64,000 nt of DNA from Protonemura montana. Lineage: Eukaryota > Arthropoda > Insecta > Plecoptera > Nemouridae. Below are positions 27,201-39,200 of the stretch, one piece after another. Every line of letters starts with the position of its first letter. The first letter of the stretch is position 1. The stretch lies in the NCBI GenBank assembly GCA_947568835.1, contig OX387605.1, positions 3,038,001 through 3,102,000 on the forward strand, given 5' to 3'. The notes under the pieces are model-generated. The model did not search any database. It was not told the DNA's origin and was given only the letters and a program-made list of their open reading frames with translations. The position numbers and the translations under genes were made by a program.

Positions 27201-30200
27201 ATGCATATAGTGTGGATACATTCGACGGGACTTCTTTTCAAATTATTAATCCCCGTGCATGGTTTGTAAGCGATCAAAAGGGAGACCATACGTTTGGGTT
27301 GCTCTCTCTTGATGCAAGCAACAAGGCACAACAACGTTGATCGACTATGAAAAGATGAACTGTATATAGACTTGATGTGAATGGAACAGATTTACCTTCG
27401 ACAGAACGCAAGCAAGCAAAGGTGTGCCTGCAATAAGCTTCGAGTTATTATAATGTTGTGATATGACGGATGCATTATTTAGTTCAAAACATGTTTCGGT
27501 ATGAAGCCATCAACGGCGAGGGTCGGGGTTTCACCGGAAACATCAACAAAGTCAGTGTTGAATAGTAACTATCAAAATGCCTCTATTTGATCGCCTACTG
27601 TTTCAGCCTGGAGCCTTGGGGCGTTACCTTGAGCCGCATGATGGATGAGTCCGCGCCGTCGGCGTCCTTAGCGGCGGCCTCCCACAGGACTTTCTGCAGG
27701 AAGAGTTCGAGGGCGGCTCGCGTCACTGTCCGGGCGACGTCAAGCGTCACGGTCCGCACCGAGGAATCAAGATGGCGACTCATCTTGTGGGCGTCCACAT
27801 CGGCCATCAGCCGGTCCAGTCTGAAGTCAAGGTCATACACGCCAAGGTACAGTGGCATACATAGGCACAGCGTCTAATTTCCTGTGGCGTCATCTTCCAC
27901 TAAGATTCTATGAACGCAGCGGCTGGGATTCATCAAATAGCTTGAGGCGAAGGAACCTCTATGAAGCCGTCAAGAAAAACAGACGGCCAACAACATGCAC
28001 ACATTTTGTGAAAAAGAAAATAAATGTTTTGGTATCGCTAACAAAAAAAGGAACCCTCTGAAATACAAAGCATCTATAACATAATATATGGCCGGCAAAA
28101 GCAAACTTGTGTGCATAAATAAACCCATTCAGTGAAAACATTAGCTCTAATGAAGGCGCGTCTGCGGCACGGCGCGGAGGATGTGAAGAATACCGGGCTG
28201 GTGTCAACAGGCTCTAACAGCCCCGGGGTTGGAGGGGCTATTTGGGCCAGCCAGCACCCGGACAATGGGCCTGCCCCTCATCATGATCATCGGCGGGGTT
28301 ATTCATGAGTCGCCGGGATCCATAACGATTTAAACGGCACACAAAAGGGGTATGATAAACCCCGACTGGATCGAATCATCATATTATTGATCAAGAGTGC
28401 GTGAAAAACGAATATAATAACAAAATATGGCATGTGGCCCAATTGCTTGGCCGTGGTTGTATAGGGGTAGGATGAGTCTTCGGTCGGTGGTGAGAAGTAT
28501 CTGCACTGCTCAAGTGTCACTATTTATTATTAGAAATATAATTTTGTTTTCAACTCGCGTCCATGCAACACTGATCTCGTGACAAAACCGCACAACGGTG
28601 AATCGAGCGGACTTTTAGATGCGTTTTCAACCTACACTCAATGCGATCTAATATTGTGTGAGGACAATATCCATAGAAACAAGTACAATGCCAGGTTTTA
28701 ACTCAATTCAAATTATTCGAGCGATGAAAACAAGAGAGTTTAGTCCCTGAAACAAGTCTTGGATTGTGTAAAGCACGTCCAGCCCTGTCCAGCCCTGTCC
28801 AGCCATGTCCAGCTATTTCGAGCTTTGTCTAGCCATGTCCAGTCATGTCCAGCCATGTCCAGCTATTTCCAGCCCTGTCTAGCCATGTCCAGTCATGTCC
28901 AGCCCTGTCCAGCCATGTCCATCCCTGTCCAGCCATGTCCAGTCATGTTCAGTAATGTCCAGCACATGCACATTTCCATAATATCGAACAAATGAAAGAG
29001 TTTAGTACGCTGACAACAGCGAGGCGAAGCGTATTCTGCTGTCGATTTGTGTCAATACTGAAGGCGATTAGCTCGGGCCGGTAATATCAATACGATGTCG
29101 TAATATATTTGCAAATTGTATGCGTCCTGACACAGTGGCATTGAGGTTAGAATATTAGTTCCATCCAGATTTATTGGGTCCAGATTTATTGGGGATGATG
29201 GCCATCTGTTGGGACCATCCCGGGCTGGTACGACGCCCCTCACGGACGAACCATTTCATGGGCGCACGCAACGCAAACACGAGGCGCACGTAATTGACAT
29301 CACGAAGATTAATGGACAGTAATAATATTACTAATAATAACAATAATAATTTTAATATTAGTCTACATTAAATTGATCATAAAAATGTTGTTATCAGAAT
29401 ATTTGCATTCATCTTTGGAAAAGTACAATTTTACATTCAACTGACATTCTTGTAAACTTTATCAGTTGTATAAAAACATTTAGCTAACAAACACTCCTTT
29501 AACTTAACTAACAGAGTTTCTGATTTCATTTATTTAATATTTTTAGGTAATGCATAAAATATTTTCAACCCTAAGATTAACGGATTCTGAACGAGCTTCC
29601 TATCATTATTTTCTACACTCATGCATTTTCCCTCGATGGCATGGATGCCTCTGCGATGTACTACCAATATGATGTGTCCAACGCTCAGCCAGCCAGCTCT
29701 CGACATTGCATTGCAGCCAGCTTGCCAACGGGTCAGATCGGCGGGCAAAGACTGCCCCTGTTTAGAGTGAGTTAGTGGACGCATACGTGTACAGGTCGAG
29801 TGCATCTGATCAATAATCACTGGGCGATGCAGCAAACACCAGCACGGGTCAAACACTAAAGCATCATTTGACTGAACTGACCGCCACAGATGCGCAGTGG
29901 TGCACGTTTGTTAGGCGCGACCGATTAAAGCAAATAATTGACACAGCGCGGGATTGGAAATGCGATTAAAGCGTGAGGGCATCATGGCAGCAAAAGCTTC
30001 GTTACAAATATCGAGTGGTTCGAGTCGACAATGGGAGTGAGGTTGCACTGTCATATTTTAAAGCGAATGTGCTTTACGGAATCCCTATACCCATAAGGCT
30101 ACAAAAATATGTCTCCCTAAACAAGAACCATGAAAATTGCAACGTTTTTAACAGCCCGTTATGCATATACCTACTTTCCGCCATTTCCAACGAAATAAAC

Positions 30201-33200
30201 CGGCAAAAAATGCGAATGAAAACGATGAGTTTGAAAGCAACAACAATTTAGGATTGGAGCACGGCTTAGCAGGAGTTTCAAACGCTGCTCTTCGAGCTTA
30301 TGTAGTGGCTCCAATTTGGCTGCGAGCTCTGAACGAGGTGAATAAAGTGCAGCCAGCCGTGGGGGTTGTCGGGTGGGGATGGGGGGGGGGGGGTAATAGC
30401 AGGATCAAGATGAGCGATCGCCTCCCCTTCAATCGTCTGCCTCGTTACCCCCATTGTACGACAAGTGGGTGCCGTGGGGGCGGGGCGGGGGACAGGGAGG
30501 CGGAGGAAGGACGTTGGGGTTTACTATACTTGTGATATTAACACGCTAAATATATGGGCTTGGGTCGTGAATCTATAGTAATACTACTTATGTGTGTACC
30601 ATCTAGTATAAACCATCTAGAGGGTTGCTGTAGGGGAGAGAGAGTGGTCATGGAGAGCGGCCATATTAAGCTCAGGATAGACTTTAAAAACGGATTACAG
30701 AGCGCATGGCGTTACATCAATATAGAATAATAATTGTTCCATTGGACTCATAAAGGCGTACGAAAAAACGCCAACCTATTTAGTATACGACTCTGCAATG
30801 AAAACTTTACGGCTACCAAGGTGGCTTCAAGTCGCTGGCAACATAAGTTACCGGATTGAAAAGCTCTTGCAGACGATATCCAAGGCATAGCGACTTTTCG
30901 AAACTTGTTTTGCTTGGTTAAATTGTTCTTCTAAAGGCTGTAAGGGTTGCTCAAAGCCCAGAATGGCAGCTATTCGTGCACCCTCTCCCCGAGTACCATA
31001 GCTGTCGTCAGCGCGGTTGGTGGCAGCCACGGGATTGCCGCTTGCCTCGACGGGGAGGCGGCCATAGAGCAGGCTTCCCGACGGAAGACAGTAGCAGCCT
31101 ATTAGCCACTCCAGCAATTTGTCAACCCGAGCGATTACCGGTGGGGGGAGTCCCCGTCGAAGGGCGATCACACGGGAGCTGGTAGGTGCTCGGCGACGAT
31201 GGGTGTGGGGTGATAAGTCGGTAGCCACCGACCGCCGAGGGAATCACTGCGATGCGGTGATGGATACGTGATTCAAAGCGCAGGGACTGGTTTGATAGGG
31301 ACTGGTTTTATAGGGACTGGTTTGATAGGGACTGGTTTTGATAGGGACTGGTTTTGATAGGGACTGGTTTTGGTCCGGCGTGGAGGATTATCTCTGCCAC
31401 AAAGTTGTAATCAATTGGAAAGGAACGACTAAAACATACTACGCGCTAAGAATTGCAAATATCCACCGAGTAATATTTACATAAGGTGATTTGACTCCAC
31501 CACAATGCGACAAAGACCAAGTGAGGTATCCCAGGTTTCGAGTCACAGGCCTGAAGACTGGGTCGCCTCTAAAGACAAGTTACAGGTGGGAGGAAAAGTC
31601 TTCTGGAAAAGTGGTTAAGTTGATTGTCCCCCGTCTCAGCGTGTGGCAGAAAGACAGTCGCATTTATGAAAATATTTAGGAAGATGCAGATAATAAAACA
31701 TGCTCCGTGGCTAATCACTTATCAGAATGTAATTGAGCTGGCAAACAGGGACTTTGCTCACCTCGACTTCTGGCCCGATCCGGTGTATGCAGCAAGGTCG
31801 AGCAGCCGATCCAGACTCACTTTGCAGCGCTCTGTCTCCAGAAGCTCCACCGCGCCGTTGATGCCACTGTAACAGCCCGTTAACAAACCAGTTAACAACC
31901 CGTTAGACATGCAGGTCACAGCGTGATAGCAAGGATTCATCGTAAGTAATCACAAACGGACACAAGTTGGGGCTTTAGATTAAATTTAAGAACGCAATAA
32001 CTGCAATAAAACAGCAAAAACGCTGAAATTATTACTAAATCGATTAACTTTAAAATAGGACTTGGCCAAAGGCAAAGGCTATAAATAATGAGCTACCTGC
32101 ACATAGACATCTATTGTCATCGCAGCCAATATGAATTGATCACGAGGTGCACATTGTTGCAAATCACACCCACTGGTCTACAACAATGTGCCCTGGAACT
32201 GCACCCATGTGTGCCCATACAAGCGCCGTTGCAATAAAAAGAAGTCGCGTTTTGGTGCTCGATCGCCCAGAATACTGCATTGTGTGCCGTCGCTGCAGAG
32301 AAGAGACTCGATATACAAATTGATTCGCTCATTTCCAATATGGCACCGTGTTAACGCGCCTGTTAACACGAAAGGTGCCTGATTATATTCCATCCCGTTA
32401 TGAGGAACTAGTGAACCAAAGTGCACGGCAAATAGCCATTCAGGTGATGCAGTTTAGCGCAAAACATGGAAGATTGACGCCGGGTGAACAGTCACGACAC
32501 ACGCGACGGACAAAGAGTTTTTCTCGATATGAAAAATTGTCAACACCTAGTGCAGGTATTGTGTAGCGTTGCCCGTGGGAATGTGCTGGGTGTAGCAATT
32601 TGATTGAGTATTGTTGAATTGATTGGACGACGCGACGAACCGTGCGTAACCCGTTAATATTGCGCCGGGAAATGGCGGAAAATGGCTAAGTGCGGTGGAG
32701 GTGCCAGGATGTGCTCTGCGGGTTGCATCCAGGGGCATTTCTAGTTGTGCAAGTTGTTCTGCGGGCTGCGTTCAGGGACCGATGCTTTCTAAAGCCCTGG
32801 GTCTGGATTTCTGGAAACTTACATTTTCTGTAACTGTCTCCTCTATACAGTTGCTTAAGTGAAGGCGCATAATTTTTTAAATTGATATTCCTAAATCGAG
32901 AAACTACCAGTTTTCTACTTGCAGAACGTATGCGTCAGGCTCGCGGGTCTTTTTGAGAGAGGAGATACTGTGAAGTCGCCCGAGGCTCTTTGCTGTCACC
33001 AAATGATTCAATTAAAGAGATGGAAACATTAAATTGAAAATAAATTTAGCGCTCAAGTGATCTCTAGCAACTCGGCAAGGGCGACGAATCGGCAAGTTTT
33101 AATTCAGTCTCCGCTGTAGACCAATGCTTGGCGCTGCGTGCATTACGCATTAGCCCCAAACTTAGTTACCGCTGGATGTCGCGTAGATTTGCCACGTGGG

Positions 33201-36200
33201 TGCCTGAACGGGCGAGGGGAGGGTGCGAGCTACCCTCGCGGATTCCAATTAGCACCCCCGGAAAGGGGCCGGCTAATCCGTCTCGAGAGCACGCCTCAAG
33301 GAGGCTGTATTTCAAAAACCTTTTTGTCATCTCAAGTGGGTATGAAATGCTAAATTGATTTGCCTTTGATTTATTTATTATTTTGTAGGTGATCCGGTCT
33401 TAGAAGCTATTTTTATTAAACATGTATTCAACCACTAAAGCTACGATTAACATATACATAGGATATTTTGAGGTTAACTGCGAATCTGAAACCAACATTT
33501 GTTGTAAGAACTCACCGTATCTCCGTCTTCAACAGCTTCAGGGTCTCCGGGTCGACCAAGTCTACCTTGTTGATGATCACCAAGTCAGCCAAGGCTATTT
33601 GCCTGCAAGGAACAAAGTCGATACAATCACTGATATCATTTCAGTAACAAAGATAATGTACAATCTTAGCCAGTCTCTGGTCCCATGGGACATGTGCACT
33701 TGGAACGGTTATCCAGAGATGAACCCCAAGGTAAACGAACAAATCAAAACAACAATGATTGCACGTCGCATCAGGTTAGCTAGTTCTTTGTCTTGGAGTT
33801 CCGCTAGCGTCGCGCTTGGACCACGATGCCAGTCAGAGGAACATGGGACCGACTATGACCACTAGATAGACTTTCAAATCAAGTCCGTCATTTTGATAAG
33901 TCCAACGTTTTGAGTTTTTCTCAAAAAGCCCGTGATATTTAAGTGTTTTCCTCAGAAATTTTCGTGGTTTACGTAGTTATTTACCACTTGAATTGTCAAA
34001 ATTGGTTGAAAATGTGTTTCGAAAACTCTAAAATTAGCATTGAAATGATATGGAAACCTTAACCGCTATCCAGGATATTTGAGATCAGTGAGTTTAACAT
34101 GAAAATCATCTCTACTCTATTCACTGCTGCTGTATCCACTCCCGAGCTCGGAACTATGATTGCATTAGCACAACGCTCAGCCTCGATTTCAAGAGCTTAA
34201 CATGATTACTGGCTAGGGGGGGGGGGGGGGGGGGATCGCGTCGTTGGGGAACGCGGTTACCATATCATTTGCTCGAGCTGGAGCCACCAACAGCGACCCC
34301 GTTGGGCCCGCGTGCAGGGCTCGGGTAAACGGATTTGCGTCTGCTCGGGGAAAAACACGCTCGTTATGATATTGCGCGATGGCGCGGCTGGGGAAAACGT
34401 TGCCGGGTTTGTTTCGAGGGAGACGACGTCGTCGTAAAGTTGTGGAGTGAAATTCTGGGGATATGGAAATATTTTTGGTAAAAAATTTCGTAAGGTTATG
34501 TGTGCCGGAAGCCCGATAACGGTAACAAGGCTACGCGTAAGTCAATTATTTGTTAACATATTGTTGGCTACTAGACCTTGAGAACTGCTCATCGATTAGG
34601 TTGACTAATTTAAATTATAAAAAAACTATCGGCATCGATCTGGCGGATAATGAATCTGTAACGATGTAAATCTGTCCCTTAAAAGTTCTATGCTCCATCT
34701 ACTGGGCGTTATTTTATTATTTGAGCGAGTAACAACCTGCTTTGTAAGTAATAATACCTACCAACAAAAACGTACTATTCCTGTGCATGTAATCCGCACG
34801 ATATTAACATAAAGGCAACACCTGATTTAAATTGCGAATGCTTGCAATGCGCAAAGTATTTTGCTATCAGGAAAACCAATAATAAAAAGCTGGTGGCGAC
34901 GCAGAATCCACCGCCGCGTTGAATATACCTGAAACCATCTCACAACAATTCAAATAATTACAAATTCAACAATTACAACAACAAAAAACGCAGCGTTCGC
35001 CGTCGCTGTACACTCTGACTGATTGCAGTACGTTGTATATTATTTGCCGGACAAACATAGAGCACGGGGTCGGGGTGCTGTTGCCCCAAGGTGCAATAAC
35101 GAGCCAGGGAAGCGTCATGCCGTGCGTTGGCCAACGCCCTCAACGACATGGCGATGGCGTTGGCGCGTCTATTTGCGCTGGCCGCCGGGCATGGGGACTC
35201 TGTTGTGGCGACATCGACGTTGACAAACATAAGGGGGGGGGGGGGGGGGGCGTTGTGTAGGCGACAAGAGGCTGTGTAATTTCACTGTTTGGATCTCTGG
35301 ATCTTTTGTTTGGATCTTTGAACCTTAATCACTGACTGGCACGATAGCATTTATATGCTTTTATCTGTGGCAATCGACAGATTGTTATTATTATTGAATA
35401 CGCCTGATTTTGATTCGGGAAGTGATTTCACTGTTTGCAGGAAGATGTTCCCACTGTTATTTTCAAGGATGTTGAGTTGACAAAGATTTCCTAATCGTTT
35501 GCCCGAGCTTCTCAATTGGCAGTTGTGTAGTACCTACCCATCTGGAGCGGGGATATTTTAATGTAGTCATTTAAAAACGCTTCAATATCCGATTCCATAA
35601 TTCTTGTCCATGCCTTGACAGTTCTCAATGGTCATAGTTGGGGAAGATCGTTTAGAAACCGATCTTTTAAAAAGATCAAGATCGTCGTCAAAAAACGATA
35701 TTTTAAAAAGATCCAAGTTCGCGTTTTTTTTTTTTTTTAAGATCAAATTCAAACTTGTTTCAATAAAAGATCAAATTCATTTAAAAGATATTTTTCGAAG
35801 AAAAATCATGTGATCTTTGAAAAAAAAACGTATATTTGGCACCTAGGTGCTGGGAAATGCAATATTAATATAGAAATAGTAGGAACACAATGCGACAAGG
35901 ACTATGACTTATAGTCAAGAATACAAGAAGAAAATTAACAGCCTGTAAACACTTAACAGGAACAAAAATGCCTTGCATATTGTCTACAAGGGACAGTGGT
36001 CAGTGGAACATGGCAGAAAGTGGGCCTCGAATCTCGATGACCCAAGTTGAGAAAAGTTGTGGTCGTGGACAGGCACGGCGGACATACTTTAGGGCAGCAT
36101 TTGCACGCACCAATAAAACGTATAAATGTTAAACTAATAACCATTTGGAATCCTGGAAACGATTTCAAGTCTTTGAAGGAAACTGAAAGCAACGGAAAAT

Positions 36201-39200
36201 ATTTCCATTTGCCACATTCTCGTAGCGTTTTGCTTGCTTTATATTGCAATGGGCAGACAAGGGATTAAGAAAAAAAGACATTTCCTGAAATTTTTAGTTG
36301 AAAACGATTTTTTGGCGGGTTTCCCTCAGATTTTTTGCTTATGTCGTTTAATTACTACAATACCCGCAATAAGTGCTTCATTTGAGAAGTATTTCTCAGC
36401 ACCCAAGACGAATCAAGACTTATACGCACGAAACTCCACTGGCTAAAATAGTTTTCTCACCTGTCTCTGACGTCCATGGAATTTAATGTTCGTATAATAT
36501 ATTCAATATTTTCGATTGTCACCTTCGATTTACAAGGAACGGTTGAGCGAGTTAAAGCTCATATGTTTCCAGTGTACATTGTTGTCCAACAATAAACCCA
36601 GCAAGGAATGATTATGGAAATGAAACGATCGTGAATCTTAATGTCAGCTGCTGGGCTTCAAATTTCAATTGTCAAGTGTTGTACAACAACAAACACCAAA
36701 ACAGGAACGACTGTGCAATAGATCTTGATCATTTAAAACGATCTTTTTACAAAGATTGTGGAAAATCCGATCGCGATCAGTTCGAAGATCACTAAAAAAA
36801 AACCCTTCCCAACTATGTCAATGATAATACCGGAGAATTCGCAGCCCTTTCGGAGGCTGCAAAACAGATGCCACGCAATAAGGAGGAAATCACAGAAAGA
36901 TTTCCAGTCAATCTGCGCGGCCATCTTGAAAATGTTTCGTCTCTTTTTCAATTGGCACCACCAGTGTCGCAGTGGCCTTATTTCATTGGACACCATCGCT
37001 CAAGATATTTACTCTGCCTCCCAGCGACATGCAGAGTAAACTTGCCAAGTCGTGACACTCCCAGCAATTCTCAGCAATAGTGAAGACTAGCATCAGTTTC
37101 CCATCCCCACGCGTGCGGAAAGTCGGAAAGCTTCTTTGCATTAGAAAGGAAAATCCTCTCTGCGCCTGCTTATAATCTTTGGGGCGCCCACAATTCACAC
37201 TGTAACAATGTGCCACGTCTCGTCTCCCTCACCACCGTCCTTTTCTCGCTCGCTACGTTCTCCATTCAGTGTCTCCGTCGATCGTCCTCTCCAAAAGATT
37301 TGTCACTATCCGACCAATGCAGTTATTTGACGACGTCGCAAAGAGCTGACGCGCGAACAGCGAGCAATAGGTTCATTTGTTCCTCTTGTACTACTTATGT
37401 CGCCGTGATCTGTTGGCAATATTTCAAGTGTGCTCAAGCGCGCGCCGCAGGAGTGGAGTGACGCCGTTGCGTCGAGCGAGACGAGCTCTGCTGACTTTAC
37501 CACTTGTCAGCTTTTGTCAGCGGGGATATTTACACGACTCTTCTTTTTGAAAGCAAAATAATTCGACTGGGACTTTATTTCGATCCCGTGCACATCGACG
37601 GGAATCGTGACCGCGTTTTCCGGGCTGCGAGAGATGGGAATGACAATGTACAGGGTTGGGGCGGGAAACGGCTGACGAGGCGATTCTCACCTCTCGGCCT
37701 CGTTGATCAGCGTCTTCTCGGGGTCGGCCGGGTCGGGCTTCTTAACTTCGCGTAGTTGCTGCAAGTGAAAAGAGAAAGAAGTTAGAGGAAGTGGTACACT
37801 CATCGGCAAGGCGGCTCGATTCGGAGGTGTTCCAAAGATAGCTGCCTATTTGATAATCTTGCTGAAAAAATGCATGCTGATCCCATATTGCACTTGAAAC
37901 TATCCCAAGATATCTTAATGGTGATGAACTTTTCCTTAACGGGTTTTATTTTAAGGACGCTTCTGAAGAGACCAATCGTCCTTTCTACCACAGACTAATT
38001 TCTAACGTGTTCCATGAATAGAAAATGTAAAATGCAATTCAGGAGAGCTTCAGGCGAGCCCAGTGACAGAGGATTAATTAAATAGAAGACAAATTATTCT
38101 TAAAAACGGCAGAGCAAGGATCACCCATAACAAGTCGCATTTAATTAAGTCGCCCAGAGAATGCTGCAATGACGCGTCTGTGAAGTGTACATCCAACAAC
38201 AAAAGATATGAAGTTAAATACACCCGCTTCTATGACTAATTTGCATCCATGGCTGACAATGCTTTTGTACCAGCGACGCTTAATAATCTATTGCTGCGTG
38301 GTACCCTCTGCTCGAGAGCTAACAGGTCCCTTGCATTCACCGGCAGCCCCCCCCCCCCCCCCCCCCCAAAAGGGTGCTGCTGCTAGGACCACGTCGACGG
38401 GGCAGGAAGGTACCACTAAGCCTTCAAGCAAACGGAATGCCACGGCGTGCACAGATGGCCTTGGCTTGGCGCTGCGTTATTGCACTTGATTATGCATTAT
38501 CTTGGCGGCGAGAGGTTGGCGTTGATCTTGGGAAGCCTTCCCCGTTAGATAGGGACGTGTAATTAAAACTAAAGAATGTCATTAGAATGAAGACGTGGAA
38601 GCCCGGGTGATTCCCCTAGAATTCCCCTATGCACGTTTGGGTCGCTAACGAGAGATCATATGAACGAGGGCGAACGCCTTCGAATTAAAAATAAGAATTA
38701 CCATTTTATTTTTCTAAAACCGTGCGGTTTGGCATCCTGGAAACACCGGTCCTCGTGATATCACCGAAGTTAAATAGCACCGCGCTGGGTCAGGTTTTGG
38801 ATGGGTGACCACCGAACGGTTTAGCATTTTGGAAGACCTGGTCCTCGTGATATCACCGAAGTTAAGCAACACTGCACTGGGTCAGGTATTGGATGAGCGA
38901 CCATCATTCGCATATCCAGTTCTGTTTGGGAGAGGGGTTGGAGGGATGATTTTTAGTACTTAGTACAACTGCCTCGCTCGCCTGTCTTATCAGCCTATCG
39001 AAAGTCCGAGTTTGATCCTGTTGTTCGAGTTTTACCGTCCTTCGGAAAAGACGTTTGGCCGGCTAAACCTTGGTGATTGCCGTACGACAAGAGTAGGCCA
39101 TCAAGATAAGGTTAGGTCCATCAACCAGCAACGCCAATAAATCGATGTCGCAGACCCCGTTGTTCAAACTGTGCGTCATTGAACACCACAAATCAATCAT

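Larger units (their letters stand above)
27821..31761 (-). other. ZNG1 intron 4
   Basis: 3.9 kb. It holds two minisatellites (28777-28963 and 31283-31373), an AAT-rich patch near 29320-29360 and a 13-base G run at 30381-30393. No coding segment is recognised; the open frame at about 30848-31228 on the minus strand resembles nothing I know. Confidence 0.7.
33603..37690 (-). other. ZNG1 intron 2
   Basis: 4.1 kb. It contains two long G runs (34216-34234 and 35233-35250) and the complete hAT-type element at 35633-36817. Outside these I see no coding sequence. Confidence 0.7.

Noticed and set aside
38725-38905. Genuine 5S rRNA genes
   Set aside because: Both units lack the terminal helix arms and have changes in conserved core positions, so they are 5S-derived repeats and not functional genes.
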